A stretch of DNA of 64,000 nucleotides from Brenneria goodwinii (GTDB lineage: Bacteria; Pseudomonadota; Gammaproteobacteria; Enterobacterales; Enterobacteriaceae): contig NZ_CP014137.1 in assembly GCF_002291445.1 (NCBI RefSeq), positions 3,720,001 to 3,784,000 of the forward strand, given 5' to 3'. The number at the start of each line of letters is the position of its first letter. The first letter of the stretch is position 1. Positions 17,556-27,066 of this stretch are shown here, one piece after another. A program made the translations under genes and the position numbers. A model generated the notes under the pieces. That model made no database searches. It was given only the letters and a program-made list of their open reading frames with translations, and had not been told where the DNA came from.

Positions 17556-19115
17556 ATGAAACCAAACCGACTCGCTATAGCAATTGGATTGCTACTCTCA
17601 GGCCCTTTCTATGCTTCTGCTGCCAGCTCCGACAGTATTGAAGCGCGTCTGAATGCGCTGGAACAAAGGCTGCAACAGGCCGAACAGCGTGCGCAGATAG
17701 CCGAAGCCAGGGCAGAAGCCGCTGAAAAACAGACGCAACAACTGGAGGCTCGCACCGCCCAAACCGAACAGAAAACCCAACAGGTTGAACAACGCACCAC
17801 CGAACTGGTCAGTCAGAAATCGTTTGCCGACGGTTTCGAATTTCATGGCTATGCCCGTTCCGGGTTATCCATCAATGATTCGGCTACCAGCTCCAAAACC
17901 GATATCGGCCCAGGGATGTCGCCAGCGGGTAGCACAGGCGGGCATATCGGCCGCTTAGGCAACGAAGATGACACCTATGTTGAGCTGAAACTGGAGCACA
18001 AACAGAAGCTGGACAACGGCGCGACCACCCGCTTCAAGGTGATGATGGCCGACGGCCAGCGCAGTTATAACGACTGGACCGCCGCCAGCAGCGACCTTAA
18101 CGTACGTGAAGCCTTTGTCGAACTGGGCTCGCTGCCGACCTTCACCGGCGCGTTGAAAGACACCACGCTGTGGGCCGGTAAACGTTTTGACCGCGACAAC
18201 TTTGATATTCACTGGTTGGATAGCGACGTGATCTTCCTGGCCGGTACCGGCGGCGGTATCTACGATGTAAAATGGGCGGATGGCTTCAAGAGTAACTTTT
18301 CCGTCTATGGTCGCAGCCTGGGCGAAATTACCGCGCTGGATAACGACATCAAAAACTATATCTTCACCGCCAATAACTTTGTAGGACCGTTCCAGTTTAT
18401 GCTGAGCGGGTTAAAAGCAAAAAACAACGATGTTGATGAGGCGAGAGCCAGTGACATAGCAAGAGCGGGAACCGATAACAGTTATTCCACCTGGATCAGT
18501 AACCCCTATGCTGGCGATAAAGGCTATCACGCCATGATCGCTTACCACGGCGACAGCTTCTACGGGTTACGTGAAGGTACCGCCAAAACGGCGATCCTCT
18601 ACGGTCACGGCCTGGGCGCGGAAGTTAAAAACGTCGGTTCCGACGGCAACCTGAGCAATGACGCCAATACCTGGCGCCTGGCGACCTACGGCACCACGCC
18701 ACTGAGCCAAAACTGGAGTTTTGCGCCATCCATTCTGGCTCAGAGCAGCAAGGATCGTTACGTTAACGGCGACAGCTATGAATGGGTCACGTTTAACGCG
18801 CGTCTGATTCAGGAAATCACCGAAAACTTTGCCTTGGCCTATGAAGGCAGCTACCAATATATGGATCTCGATCCACGCGGTTATAGCGATCTTAATAAAG
18901 TCAGCGGCGGATTTTATAAGCTGACCTTTGCGCCTACGTTTAAAACCGGCGATATCGCTAACTTCTTCAGCCGTCCCGAGCTGCGCCTATTCGCCAGCTA
19001 CCTGAACTGGGACAAACGACTGGATAACTACTCAAGCAGCGACACCTTTGGCTCCACCGGCTTTACCGCTGGCGGAGAATGGAACTTTGGCGTCCAGATG
19101 GAAACCTGGTTCTAA
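17556..19115 (+). CDS. scrY: Sucrose porin
   Basis: ScrY is the outer-membrane porin for sucrose. The 519-residue protein has a Sec signal peptide (cleavage near ASAAS, residues 20-24), a periplasmic coiled coil (about 26-88) rich in heptads such as LNALEQRLQQAEQRA, and an 18-strand maltoporin-like barrel ending in METWF, the terminal Phe used for barrel assembly. The gene follows the double operator and is first in the scrYAB transcript. Confidence 0.95.
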   Translation: MKPNRLAIAIGLLLSGPFYASAASSDSIEARLNALEQRLQQAEQRAQIAEARAEAAEKQTQQLEARTAQTEQKTQQVEQRTTELVSQKSFADGFEFHGYARSGLSINDSATSSKTDIGPGMSPAGSTGGHIGRLGNEDDTYVELKLEHKQKLDNGATTRFKVMMADGQRSYNDWTAASSDLNVREAFVELGSLPTFTGALKDTTLWAGKRFDRDNFDIHWLDSDVIFLAGTGGGIYDVKWADGFKSNFSVYGRSLGEITALDNDIKNYIFTANNFVGPFQFMLSGLKAKNNDVDEARASDIARAGTDNSYSTWISNPYAGDKGYHAMIAYHGDSFYGLREGTAKTAILYGHGLGAEVKNVGSDGNLSNDANTWRLATYGTTPLSQNWSFAPSILAQSSKDRYVNGDSYEWVTFNARLIQEITENFALAYEGSYQYMDLDPRGYSDLNKVSGGFYKLTFAPTFKTGDIANFFSRPELRLFASYLNWDKRLDNYSSSDTFGSTGFTAGGEWNFGVQMETWF

Positions 19116-19202
19116 GAACTATACAGCAATAAGCGCCGGTGACCGGGCTCTCTGGAAACCGGCGATGAGGATACCTCATAACCAATAATAAAGAGGAATA
19201 AA

Positions 19203-20573
19203 ATGGACATTAACGCCACAGCGAAAGCACTTATCCCCCTGTTGGGCGGAAAAGGAAATATCGCCAGTGCCGCCCACTGCGCCACCCGTTTGCGTCTGGT
19301 GCTTAACGACGATAGCCTGGCCGATAAAAAAGCAATTGAAAATGTCGAAGGGGTCAAAGGCTGCTTTCACAATGCAGGACAGATTCAGATCATTTTCGGC
19401 ACCGGGTTGGTCAACAAGGTTTACGCCGAATTCATCAAAGTCGTCGGTATCAGTGAGTCCAGTAAGTCTGAAGCCGCCACGCTGGCCGCACAGAAACTAA
19501 ACCCGCTGCAACGCCTGGCCCGGCTGCTGTCGAATATCTTCGTTCCCATCATTCCGGCGATTGTGGCGTCCGGTCTGTTGATGGGAGTGCTCGGGTTAAT
19601 TAAAACCAATGGCTGGGCTGACGCCAATAGCGCAATCTTCATTATGCTGGACATGTTCAGCTCCGCCGCCTTTATCATTCTGCCTATTCTTATCGGTTTC
19701 ACCGCCGCGCGGGAATTTGGCGGTAATCCCTACCTTGGCGCGACGCTGGGCGGCATTCTCACCCACCCTGCGCTCACCAACGCCTGGGGGGTGGCCGGCG
19801 GCTTCCAGACCATGAGTCTGTTCGGTCTGGACATTGCCATGATCGGCTATCAGGGCACGGTATTTCCGGTGCTGCTGGCGGTCTGGTTTATGAGCATGGT
19901 GGAGAAACACCTGCGCAAAGTGGTGCCCGATGCGTTGGATATCATCATCACCCCATTCCTGACCGTGGTCATTTCCGGCTTTATCGCCTTCCTGATCATC
20001 GGCCCGGCCGGCCGTATGCTGGGCGACGGCATCTCTTTCGTACTGAGCACATTGATTACGCACGCAGGATGGCTGGCCGGGCTGCTGTTCGGCGGACTCT
20101 ATTCCGCGATTGTCATCACCGGCGTTCACCATAGCTTTCACGCCATTGAGGCCGGACTATTGGGTAACCCGAACATCGGCGTCAACTTCCTGCTGCCCAT
20201 ATGGGCAATGGCCAACGTCGCTCAGGGCGGCGCCTGTCTGGCGGTTTATTTCAAAACCAAAGACGCGAAGATTAAAGCCATCGTCATCCCATCATCATTC
20301 TCTGCTCTGCTGGGGATCACCGAAGCGGCCATCTTTGGTATCAACCTGCGTTTTGTAAAACCTTTCCTGGCGGCGCTGACGGGCGGGGCTTTTGGCGGCG
20401 CATGGGTGGTATTCAACCATGTCAATATGACCGCAGTCGGGTTGACCGGTATACCGGGGCTGGCGATCGTTCAGTCCGGCTCGATGCTTAGTTATCTGAT
20501 TGGTATGGTCATCGCCTTTGGCGCGGCATTTACCCTTTCATTACTGATGAAATATAAAACGGATAGCGAATAA
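19203..20573 (+). CDS. scrA: PTS sucrose transporter subunit IIBC
   Basis: ScrA imports sucrose and phosphorylates it to sucrose 6-phosphate. The 456-residue protein has an N-terminal IIB domain with the phosphorylated Cys in ASAAHCATRLRLVL (about residue 25) and a IIC domain of roughly ten membrane helices from about residue 105, including the GVHHSFHAIEAGL loop. There is no IIA domain, so it must use the glucose IIA protein Crr. It overlaps scrB by one base. Confidence 0.95.
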   Translation: MDINATAKALIPLLGGKGNIASAAHCATRLRLVLNDDSLADKKAIENVEGVKGCFHNAGQIQIIFGTGLVNKVYAEFIKVVGISESSKSEAATLAAQKLNPLQRLARLLSNIFVPIIPAIVASGLLMGVLGLIKTNGWADANSAIFIMLDMFSSAAFIILPILIGFTAAREFGGNPYLGATLGGILTHPALTNAWGVAGGFQTMSLFGLDIAMIGYQGTVFPVLLAVWFMSMVEKHLRKVVPDALDIIITPFLTVVISGFIAFLIIGPAGRMLGDGISFVLSTLITHAGWLAGLLFGGLYSAIVITGVHHSFHAIEAGLLGNPNIGVNFLLPIWAMANVAQGGACLAVYFKTKDAKIKAIVIPSSFSALLGITEAAIFGINLRFVKPFLAALTGGAFGGAWVVFNHVNMTAVGLTGIPGLAIVQSGSMLSYLIGMVIAFGAAFTLSLLMKYKTDSE

Positions 20574-21982
20574 TGAAGGAAATCCACTTATTAAAACGTA
20601 TGGCCCGCGCCCTGATGTCTAACCAGACGCGTATCGGTGACGATCCTTATCGCCCGCATTGGCACCTTTCACCGAACGTGGGGCTACTCAACGATCCGAA
20701 CGGGTTTATTCATCATAACGGGCGTTACCATCTGTTTTATCAGTGGAATCCTTTAGCCTGTGCCCACGGAGCAAAATTCTGGGGGCACTGGAGTTCGACA
20801 AATCTGGTGCACTGGCGGCATGAGCCCGTCGCGCTGGCGCCCAGTGAAAGCTACGAAACACATGGATGTTACTCCGGTTCCGCCGTGGTTGATAACGGCG
20901 CGATCACCCTGATTTATACCGGTAATGTGAAATATAGCGACGGCTCGCGTACGGCATTCCAGTGCCTGGCCAGAGAAAACGCCGACGGCGAGTATGACAA
21001 GCTGGGGCCGGTGCTGGATCTGCCCGACGGTTATACCGGGCATGTCCGCGATCCCAAAGTATGGAAACATGGGGCGCACTGGTACATGGTTCTGGGCGCA
21101 CAGGACAAGCAGAAACAGGGTAAAGTCCTGTTGTATCGTTCTGGCGATCTCCTCCACTGGGATAAAATCTCTGAGATTGCCGGTTCCCGACTGGGCGGGC
21201 TGGATGACTTTGGTTACATGTGGGAGTGTCCGGATTTATTCAGGCTGAACGAACAGGATATTTTGATTTGCTGCCCGCAGGGTATCCCTGCGCAAGAGGA
21301 GCGCTATCTAAACACCTTTCAGGCGGGCTATTTCATTGGCCAGTTGGATTATCAAAACGGCGTTTACCAGCATCATGGATTCAGCGAACTGGATCTTGGC
21401 TTTGAATTTTATGCTCCGCAAACCACAAACAGCGAGGACGGACGGCGTTTGATGTTTGGCTGGATGGCCATTCCTGATGAGAATGAGTTTTTTGAACCCA
21501 CGATCGCCCATGGGTGGATCCATACCATGACCTGCCCGCGGGAACTGACGTTGCGCGAAGGCAAACTCTACCAACACCCCGCTCGAGAATTGCAACAATT
21601 GCGCACGCAACATTATGCATGGCAGGGCGTCGCCAGCTATGCGCCGCAATTACCCGTCAGTAGCGCCGAGGTCGCCTTAACTTCTCAGGGAGAGTTCCAG
21701 CTTGATATCTCTTCCGTTCTGGTGCTTTGCTGGGATGGCGAACGTCTGATCCTGAGCCGACGTAACCGGCGCACCGGCGAACCGGAACATCGCTACTGGC
21801 GCGGAGAATTACGCCAACTGCACATCTTGTTCGATCGGTCGAGCGTCGAGATTTTTATCAATGATGGCGCGGCAGTGATGTCCGCCAGCTGTTTTCATGA
21901 CGGCGAGGCAACGCTCTCATTCAGCGGTCCGGGGCGATTAACATTGCAGCACTGGCTGTTAGCGCCATGCATGATAGAATGA
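20573..21982 (+). CDS. scrB: Sucrose-6-phosphate hydrolase
   Basis: ScrB splits sucrose 6-phosphate into glucose 6-phosphate and fructose. This 469-residue GH32 enzyme has the nucleophile motif LLNDPNGF near residue 40, the RDPKVW transition-state motif, and the acid/base motif WECPDLF. A C-terminal beta-sandwich follows. The start overlaps the scrA stop (TAATG), so translation is coupled. Confidence 0.96.
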   Translation: MKEIHLLKRMARALMSNQTRIGDDPYRPHWHLSPNVGLLNDPNGFIHHNGRYHLFYQWNPLACAHGAKFWGHWSSTNLVHWRHEPVALAPSESYETHGCYSGSAVVDNGAITLIYTGNVKYSDGSRTAFQCLARENADGEYDKLGPVLDLPDGYTGHVRDPKVWKHGAHWYMVLGAQDKQKQGKVLLYRSGDLLHWDKISEIAGSRLGGLDDFGYMWECPDLFRLNEQDILICCPQGIPAQEERYLNTFQAGYFIGQLDYQNGVYQHHGFSELDLGFEFYAPQTTNSEDGRRLMFGWMAIPDENEFFEPTIAHGWIHTMTCPRELTLREGKLYQHPARELQQLRTQHYAWQGVASYAPQLPVSSAEVALTSQGEFQLDISSVLVLCWDGERLILSRRNRRTGEPEHRYWRGELRQLHILFDRSSVEIFINDGAAVMSASCFHDGEATLSFSGPGRLTLQHWLLAPCMIE

Positions 21983-22016
21983 CATCCCTTTTCTCTAACG
22001 GCAGAAAGCTCAAGCG

Positions 22017-23036
22017 GTGAAACAAACTAAACGCGTAACAATCAGCGATATCGCCATGCTCGCAGGCGTCTCAAAATCCACGGCCAGCGTGGTGCTTAAC
22101 GGTCGCAGTAAAGAATTTCGCGTTTCCGATGTCACCCGCGATCGCATTCTGTCCATCGCCCACGAACAGCGCTATCAGCCCAGTATTCACGCGCGTTCAC
22201 TACGTTCGTCCCGCAGTAATACGCTGGGCCTGGTCGTACCTGAAATGACCAACTATGGTTTTGCCGTTATCTCGCGCGATCTGGAAATGCTGTGCCGTGA
22301 AGCGGGGTTGCAGCTTCTTATCGCCTGTACGGATGAGAATCCCGGTCAGGAGATGATGGCGGTCAACAGTTTGGTGCAGCGTCAGGTTGACGGGATCATT
22401 GTCGCGTCCAGCATGCTCAACGACATCGAATATCAGAAAATCAATCAGCAATTGCCCGTCGTGCAATTTGACCGGGTGATCGGTGAATCTGAATTACCGC
22501 TGGTAATAACCGAATCGGTCGAATCGACCGCCGAACTGGTCGAACGCGTCGCTCGCCGGCACAGTGACGAATTCTATTTTATTGGCGGCCAATCGCGTAT
22601 TTCCCCTACCCGCGATCGTCTGGCCGGTTTCCAGTTAGGATTACAGCGAGCGGGTATCGAGTGTCGTCCTGAATGGATCATTCATGGTAATTATCATCCC
22701 AGCTCAGGCTATGAAATGTTCGCTCAGCTCTGCGCCGAGTTAGGGCGTCCGCCCAAAGCGCTCTTTACCGCTGCCTGCGGTCTGTTGGAAGGGGTGTTAC
22801 GCTATTTGAGCCAGCACAACCTGATGGAGAGCGATATCCATCTGTGCAGCTTTGACGATCACTACCTGTTTGATTGTTTACCGTTGAAGATTGACACCAT
22901 CGCACAGGATAGTGAACGTCTGGCGGGGAACAGTTTTGACATGATTACGACGTTGATCGAAGAGCGCCCGCTGGAGCAGGATAAGCGTTATCTCCCGCCG
23001 GTACACATCCACTGGCGGCACCCTGAATCACGCTAA
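22017..23036 (+). CDS. scrR: LacI-family sucrose operon repressor
   Basis: The 339-residue protein has an N-terminal LacI helix-turn-helix (VTISDIAMLAGVSKSTASVVLNGR) and a periplasmic-binding-protein-like sensor domain. The start is a GTG. It lies 34 bp after scrB in the same direction and should bind the palindromes before scrK and scrY. In known systems its inducers are fructose or fructose 1-phosphate. Confidence 0.94.
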   Translation: MKQTKRVTISDIAMLAGVSKSTASVVLNGRSKEFRVSDVTRDRILSIAHEQRYQPSIHARSLRSSRSNTLGLVVPEMTNYGFAVISRDLEMLCREAGLQLLIACTDENPGQEMMAVNSLVQRQVDGIIVASSMLNDIEYQKINQQLPVVQFDRVIGESELPLVITESVESTAELVERVARRHSDEFYFIGGQSRISPTRDRLAGFQLGLQRAGIECRPEWIIHGNYHPSSGYEMFAQLCAELGRPPKALFTAACGLLEGVLRYLSQHNLMESDIHLCSFDDHYLFDCLPLKIDTIAQDSERLAGNSFDMITTLIEERPLEQDKRYLPPVHIHWRHPESR

Positions 23037-23117
23037 TGGCGGAAGTCGCTCGGGCTTCCTATGCGTTGCGAGCGACGTTCAGATCTACGTATTGCCGACC
23101 AAACCCTAACAAACGAA

Positions 23118-23148
23118 GCCGTTATTCCCGCCAAAGGGGAATAACGGC
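23118..23148. terminator. Hairpin between convergent scrR and exbD
   Basis: GCCGTTATTCCC pairs with GGGAATAACGGC in a 12-bp perfect stem with a 7-base loop. It lies between the converging genes and can act in both directions, although neither flank has a long T-run. Confidence 0.6.
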
Positions 23149-23175
23149 CAAAGAGCACATCATCATTGAGTCTGT

Positions 23176-23598
23176 TTATTTAGCCGCTGACTCGGCGCCA
23201 ACCAGACCGACTTTGAGATATCCGGCTTTGCGCAGCGCATCCATCACTCTCATCATGGTTTCATAGTCCACGCTTTTATCCGCCTGGAAGAAGATGGTGG
23301 TTTCTTTATCGCCGCTGGTTGTCGCATCCAATGCCTGGGCCAGCGACTGCTCACTCACCACATCATCGCCGACATACAGTTGTTTATCGGCTTTTACCGT
23401 CAGATAGACCGGCTTTTCAGGGCGTGGCTGGGGAGCAGCGGATGAGGCCGGCAGATCAACACGGATATCAACCGTGGCCAGCGGCGCGGCGACCATAAAA
23501 ATGATCAACAACACCAACATGACGTCAATAAACGGCGTCACGTTAATGTCGTGCATTTCGCCATCTTCACCAACATCATCATTCAAATGCATAGCCAT
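23176..23598 (-). CDS. exbD: TonB-system biopolymer transport protein ExbD
   Basis: ExbD works with ExbB and TonB to transmit proton motive force to outer-membrane receptors. The 140-residue protein has one N-terminal membrane helix (about 22-42) with the essential Asp in NVTPFIDVMLVLLIIFM (residue 25) and a periplasmic domain. It starts 3 bp after the exbB stop, so the two are co-translated. Confidence 0.96.
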   Translation of the reverse strand: MAMHLNDDVGEDGEMHDINVTPFIDVMLVLLIIFMVAAPLATVDIRVDLPASSAAPQPRPEKPVYLTVKADKQLYVGDDVVSEQSLAQALDATTSGDKETTIFFQADKSVDYETMMRVMDALRKAGYLKVGLVGAESAAK

Positions 23599-23601
23599 AA
23601 C

Positions 23602-24663
23602 TTATCCCACCCGCAATTTCTGCGCCGATGACGTATTTCTTTCATTGTTGCTGGCGGCGACATCCAGGTCGCGGCTCAACAGCAGCAATATCTGCGCGGC
23701 GACATCGCCAACCAGAGCTTTATATCCGGCAATCCAGCGGGCAAATACGTTATAAATCACCACGGCGGGGATTGCCGCGACCAGACCAATCGCGGTCGCC
23801 AGCAATGCTTCGGCAATGCCTGGCGCGACAACGGCCAGATTAGTGGTCTGCGTTTGCGCGATGCCGATAAAGCTATTCATGATGCCCCATACGGTACCGA
23901 ATAAGCCGATGAACGGCGCAACCGCCCCTACCGTCGCCAGATACCCATTACCGCGTCCCATTAAGCGGCTGGTCGCGGCGACGCGGCGTTCCAGACGAAA
24001 CGCCGTACGCTCTTTAATTCCGTCATCATTATCTGAAAGGGCGGACAGCGATAATTCATTCTGTGCATCAGCCAACAGCTGTTGCGCCACGCTGCCCGTC
24101 TTAAATGTGCTGGCCGAATCCGCGGCGTCATCCAGATTTTTTGCCTGTTCCAGCAACTGATATTCACGGCGCAGACGGCGCTTGGCGCCCGACAACTCGA
24201 CGCTTTTACTAAAGAAAATCGCCCAAGTGATAATCGAAGCCAACAGCAGGCCGATCATGACGGCTTTCACCACGATATCCGCGTGCTGGTACATGCCCCA
24301 GAAAGAGAGATCCGTTCTCATCAGATTATCCATACCTGGCGCCGCATTGGGTGGTAAAGAAAGCGACGATCCAGGAGCCAATACATCCTGCGCGACCGGC
24401 ATTGGCGCGGCGGTAGCAGAATCAGCATTAGGGGCTGGGGAATCAGGAGCAGTCGATGTTGCAGGAGCAGAGGAATTAGGGGCCGCCGATGTCGGCGTTG
24501 CGGCATCACTGGTATTTTCACTGGATAAAGGCGTTGTTGCGGGCGCAGCCAGCGCATTTCCACTTAGACCCGCCGTCACAAGCAGGATAACCAGCACCCT
24601 ACGGGAAAATACGCTAAATGCGCCACATTTTTTTTGGGTAATGTTACTGACAGCCGTCTTCAC
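23602..24663 (-). CDS. exbB: TonB-system proton channel protein ExbB, long form
   Basis: ExbB forms the pentameric proton channel of the TonB complex. The C-terminal 230 residues carry the three membrane helices and the conserved stretch YLATVGAVAPFIGLFGTVWGIMNSF. At 353 residues it is about 110 longer than E. coli ExbB: a signal-like segment (residues 20-40) is followed by a Pro/Ala/Ser/Thr-rich periplasmic linker (about 42-115). Such extended ExbB forms occur in several proteobacteria. A Fur-like box lies 76 bp upstream. Confidence 0.94.
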   Translation of the reverse strand: MKTAVSNITQKKCGAFSVFSRRVLVILLVTAGLSGNALAAPATTPLSSENTSDAATPTSAAPNSSAPATSTAPDSPAPNADSATAAPMPVAQDVLAPGSSLSLPPNAAPGMDNLMRTDLSFWGMYQHADIVVKAVMIGLLLASIITWAIFFSKSVELSGAKRRLRREYQLLEQAKNLDDAADSASTFKTGSVAQQLLADAQNELSLSALSDNDDGIKERTAFRLERRVAATSRLMGRGNGYLATVGAVAPFIGLFGTVWGIMNSFIGIAQTQTTNLAVVAPGIAEALLATAIGLVAAIPAVVIYNVFARWIAGYKALVGDVAAQILLLLSRDLDVAASNNERNTSSAQKLRVG

Positions 24664-24738
24664 GCTGTGCCTCCACCGTTAAACCATCACAATGACACAA
24701 TAAATCAGCCTGAAATGATACCAAACCCTGAATTAATT

Positions 24739-24757
24739 GATAGTCGTTCTCATTATT
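24739..24757. promoter_or_regulatory. Fur-like box upstream of exbB
   Basis: GATAGTCGTTCTCATTATT matches 13 of 19 positions of the Fur consensus GATAATGATAATCATTATC. It lies 76-94 bp before exbB. Iron-Fur repression of exbBD is well established in enterobacteria, which supports the call. Confidence 0.6.
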
Positions 24758-24921
24758 ATTTATGCTCGCCGGGCCTTTCCCTGCGGTATCGCATGATCTG
24801 CAACAACATTTGTATCAGAACGCAATTAACAAAAGGTATAAGAGGCCGTCAGATAGAGGACATGAAGGAATAAAAGCTTATATTTCACCAGGCAATAACC
24901 CCATTATTCATAGGTTTATAC

Positions 24922-25056
24922 ACTAAATAATTCGAGTTGCAGAAAGGCGGCGACGCAGCGACACATTCGTCGGGAACGCATCTGACCCGCTAACGGTTGG
25001 CCCATAAATGGGCCGAGTAACAAAGCCAATGCATATGCCGCTCGAAGTATGACGAA
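24922..25056. repeat. Short palindromic intergenic repeat element
   Basis: The left end ATTCGAGTTGCAGAAAGGCGGC and right end GCCGCTCGAAGTATGACG form an imperfect inverted repeat around about 90 bp that includes GGCCCATAAATGGGCC. It has no coding capacity. The ends recall the dispersed CGAGTTGCAG...CTGCAACTTGAAGTATGACG elements of soft-rot enterobacteria; that memory needs a genome-wide count. Confidence 0.5.
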
Positions 25057-25496
25057 TCGCCGTATTCCGCTAGCGATGCCGTCAAGAGAGTATTCCCACT
25101 ACAGTTTTCCGTTATGTGATCAACATTAAGTTATCACACCATTTCCAGAAATATTCGCTAAAGTGATCTGACAGCATCAGAAAGGCGATGATAGATTAAG
25201 ATAAATAAAAACAAACTCTTATAATTTATTTTCCCCTTACAGTTTGAAATTAGATAAATAAAACAGCATTTCACATCATGTATGGCTTTTGTGATATGAG
25301 TCATTTTTAAAAGTTGTATAATAGGTTAGCTTATCCCTGAGAATTAAGAGGGACTTCAGCAAAGGATAATAGCCGATAACGGCAATCCCTCTCGTCTTTC
25401 GCTATTAGCTACTCGTCTTTCCGGTTCTAATTTTAATAAAAATAATTAGTTACACCATTAAATACCACTCTACCCATCACTTCTGGAGATAACTCA
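25057..25496. promoter_or_regulatory. AT-rich upstream region of the TRAP operon with a CRP-like site
   Basis: TGTGATATGAGTCATT (25290-25305) matches the left arm TGTGA and part of the right arm TCACA of a CRP site with the correct 6-bp spacing. Further upstream, TGTGAT (about 25115) and ATCACA (about 25133) form an inverted repeat with a 12-bp spacer, which is too wide for CRP and may bind another regulator. No gene is seen here. Confidence 0.4.
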
Positions 25497-26477
25497 ATGA
25501 AGCTGTCAAAAATATTGATCAGCCTTTTTCTGGGTTCTGCCTCACTATTATTTACGAGCCAGACAATACAAGCTCAACAGATAAAAGCCTCAGACGTTCA
25601 CCCTGAAGGTTACCCCAATGTCGTTGCCGTACAAAAAATGGGGGAAAAACTGAAAGCCGCCACGAATGGAAGACTGGAAATAAAAACGTTTCCCGGCGGA
25701 GTGCTCGGCGATGAGAAACAGATGATAGAGCAGGCGCAGCTGGGCGCCATTGATATGATCCGTGTCTCTATGACCCCGGTTGCGGCAATATTGCCAGAGA
25801 TAGAGGTATTCACACTGCCCTATATTTTCCGCGATGAAGATCATATGCACAAGGTGCTTGACGGCCAAATCGGCGAGGAGATCGGGCACAAAATTACCAA
25901 TAACAGTAAGTCGAGATTAGTTTTCCTGGGGTGGATGGATGCAGGCACCCGTAACCTGATTACCAAAGAGCCAGTAGTAAAACCGGAAGATCTCAAAGGA
26001 ATGAAAATCCGCGTACAAGCCAGCCAGGTTGCTCTGGCAACATTAAAAGCCATGGGCGCCAACGCCATCGCCATGGGAACCAGTGAAGTCTTCAGCGGAA
26101 TGCAAACCGGCGTAATTGACGGTACGGAGAACAACCCGCCGACCTATATTGCGCATAACTATATGCCGGTCGCCAAAAACTTTACCTGGAGCCGCCACTT
26201 TATCATTCCGGAGCTGTTTCTTTATTCAAAAACCAAATGGGATAAACTTTCTAAAGAAGATCAAAATATTATTTTAACACTGGCTAAAGAAGCGCAGCGG
26301 GAACAGCGCATACTGTGGCAGGAGTATACTCAACAATCCCTGGATAAAATGAAAGCCGGCGGCGTTCAGTTCCATGAAATAGACAATGACTATTATTTCA
26401 AAGCAACGCAATCTGTACGCAATCAGTTCGGAGCCAAATATCAGGATCTGATTCAATCCATTGCCGACGTTAAATAA
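25497..26477 (+). CDS. TRAP transporter substrate-binding protein (DctP family)
   Basis: The 326-residue protein has a Sec signal peptide (cleavage after IQAQQ, about residue 26) and the DctP fold, with conserved TNGRLEIKTFPGGVLGDEKQM and the ligand-clamping Arg region MKIRVQASQVALATLKAMGANA. It binds an organic acid or sugar acid in the periplasm and delivers it to the DctQ/DctM proteins encoded next. The ligand is not evident. A clear GGAGATAA site precedes the start. Confidence 0.93.
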   Translation: MKLSKILISLFLGSASLLFTSQTIQAQQIKASDVHPEGYPNVVAVQKMGEKLKAATNGRLEIKTFPGGVLGDEKQMIEQAQLGAIDMIRVSMTPVAAILPEIEVFTLPYIFRDEDHMHKVLDGQIGEEIGHKITNNSKSRLVFLGWMDAGTRNLITKEPVVKPEDLKGMKIRVQASQVALATLKAMGANAIAMGTSEVFSGMQTGVIDGTENNPPTYIAHNYMPVAKNFTWSRHFIIPELFLYSKTKWDKLSKEDQNIILTLAKEAQREQRILWQEYTQQSLDKMKAGGVQFHEIDNDYYFKATQSVRNQFGAKYQDLIQSIADVK

Positions 26478-26546
26478 CACGGTGATTACGCAGGTAAATA
26501 ATAAGAATTATTTACCCGTTATTACCGATGGTAAACAGGTGAAAAT

Positions 26547-27053
26547 ATGGCCCGCAAGTATATCTCCATCATGGATATTCTCTATCTTATTGCCATGTGG
26601 GTTTCTGGCCTGGCGTTATTATTAATGACGCTGCTTATTCCCGTAGGCATTTTCGCACGTTATGTGCTTAATGCCGCGTTATCCTGGCCTGAACCAATAT
26701 CTATTATTTGCATGGTGACATTCACTTTCGTCGGCGCTGCCGTCAGTTACCGCTCCTGTTCACACATTGCCGTCAGCATGCTTACCGACCGCCTGTCTGA
26801 ATCAGGAAAGAGAGTCTGTCTACATTTGGCGAATATGCTGATGCTGTTAATCAGCGTATTCATTCTTTACTACAGCACCCTGTTATGCATAAAGCTATGG
26901 GAACAGCCGGTAGCGGAGTTTCCTTTACTTTCCGCCGGCGAAAGTTATTTACCTTTGCCCATCGGCTCGCTGATCACCCTCCTCTTTATTATTGAAAGAG
27001 TTTGCTTTGGTCCCCAGGATAAACGCCCTGTGGTGATGCTCGGCAGTTCTTAA
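26547..27053 (+). CDS. TRAP transporter small permease (DctQ family)
   Basis: This 168-residue inner-membrane protein has four predicted helices and the family stretch ARYVLNAALSWPEPISIICMVTF near residue 35-57. It is the small subunit that joins DctM. It lies 69 bp after the binding protein and 13 bp before the large permease. Confidence 0.92.
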   Translation: MARKYISIMDILYLIAMWVSGLALLLMTLLIPVGIFARYVLNAALSWPEPISIICMVTFTFVGAAVSYRSCSHIAVSMLTDRLSESGKRVCLHLANMLMLLISVFILYYSTLLCIKLWEQPVAEFPLLSAGESYLPLPIGSLITLLFIIERVCFGPQDKRPVVMLGSS

Positions 27054-27066
27054 TTCGGAGCCCATA

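Noticed and set aside
25111..25140. TGTGAT...ATCACA inverted repeat as a CRP site
   Set aside because: The arms are separated by 12 bp, whereas CRP needs 6 between TGTGA and TCACA.
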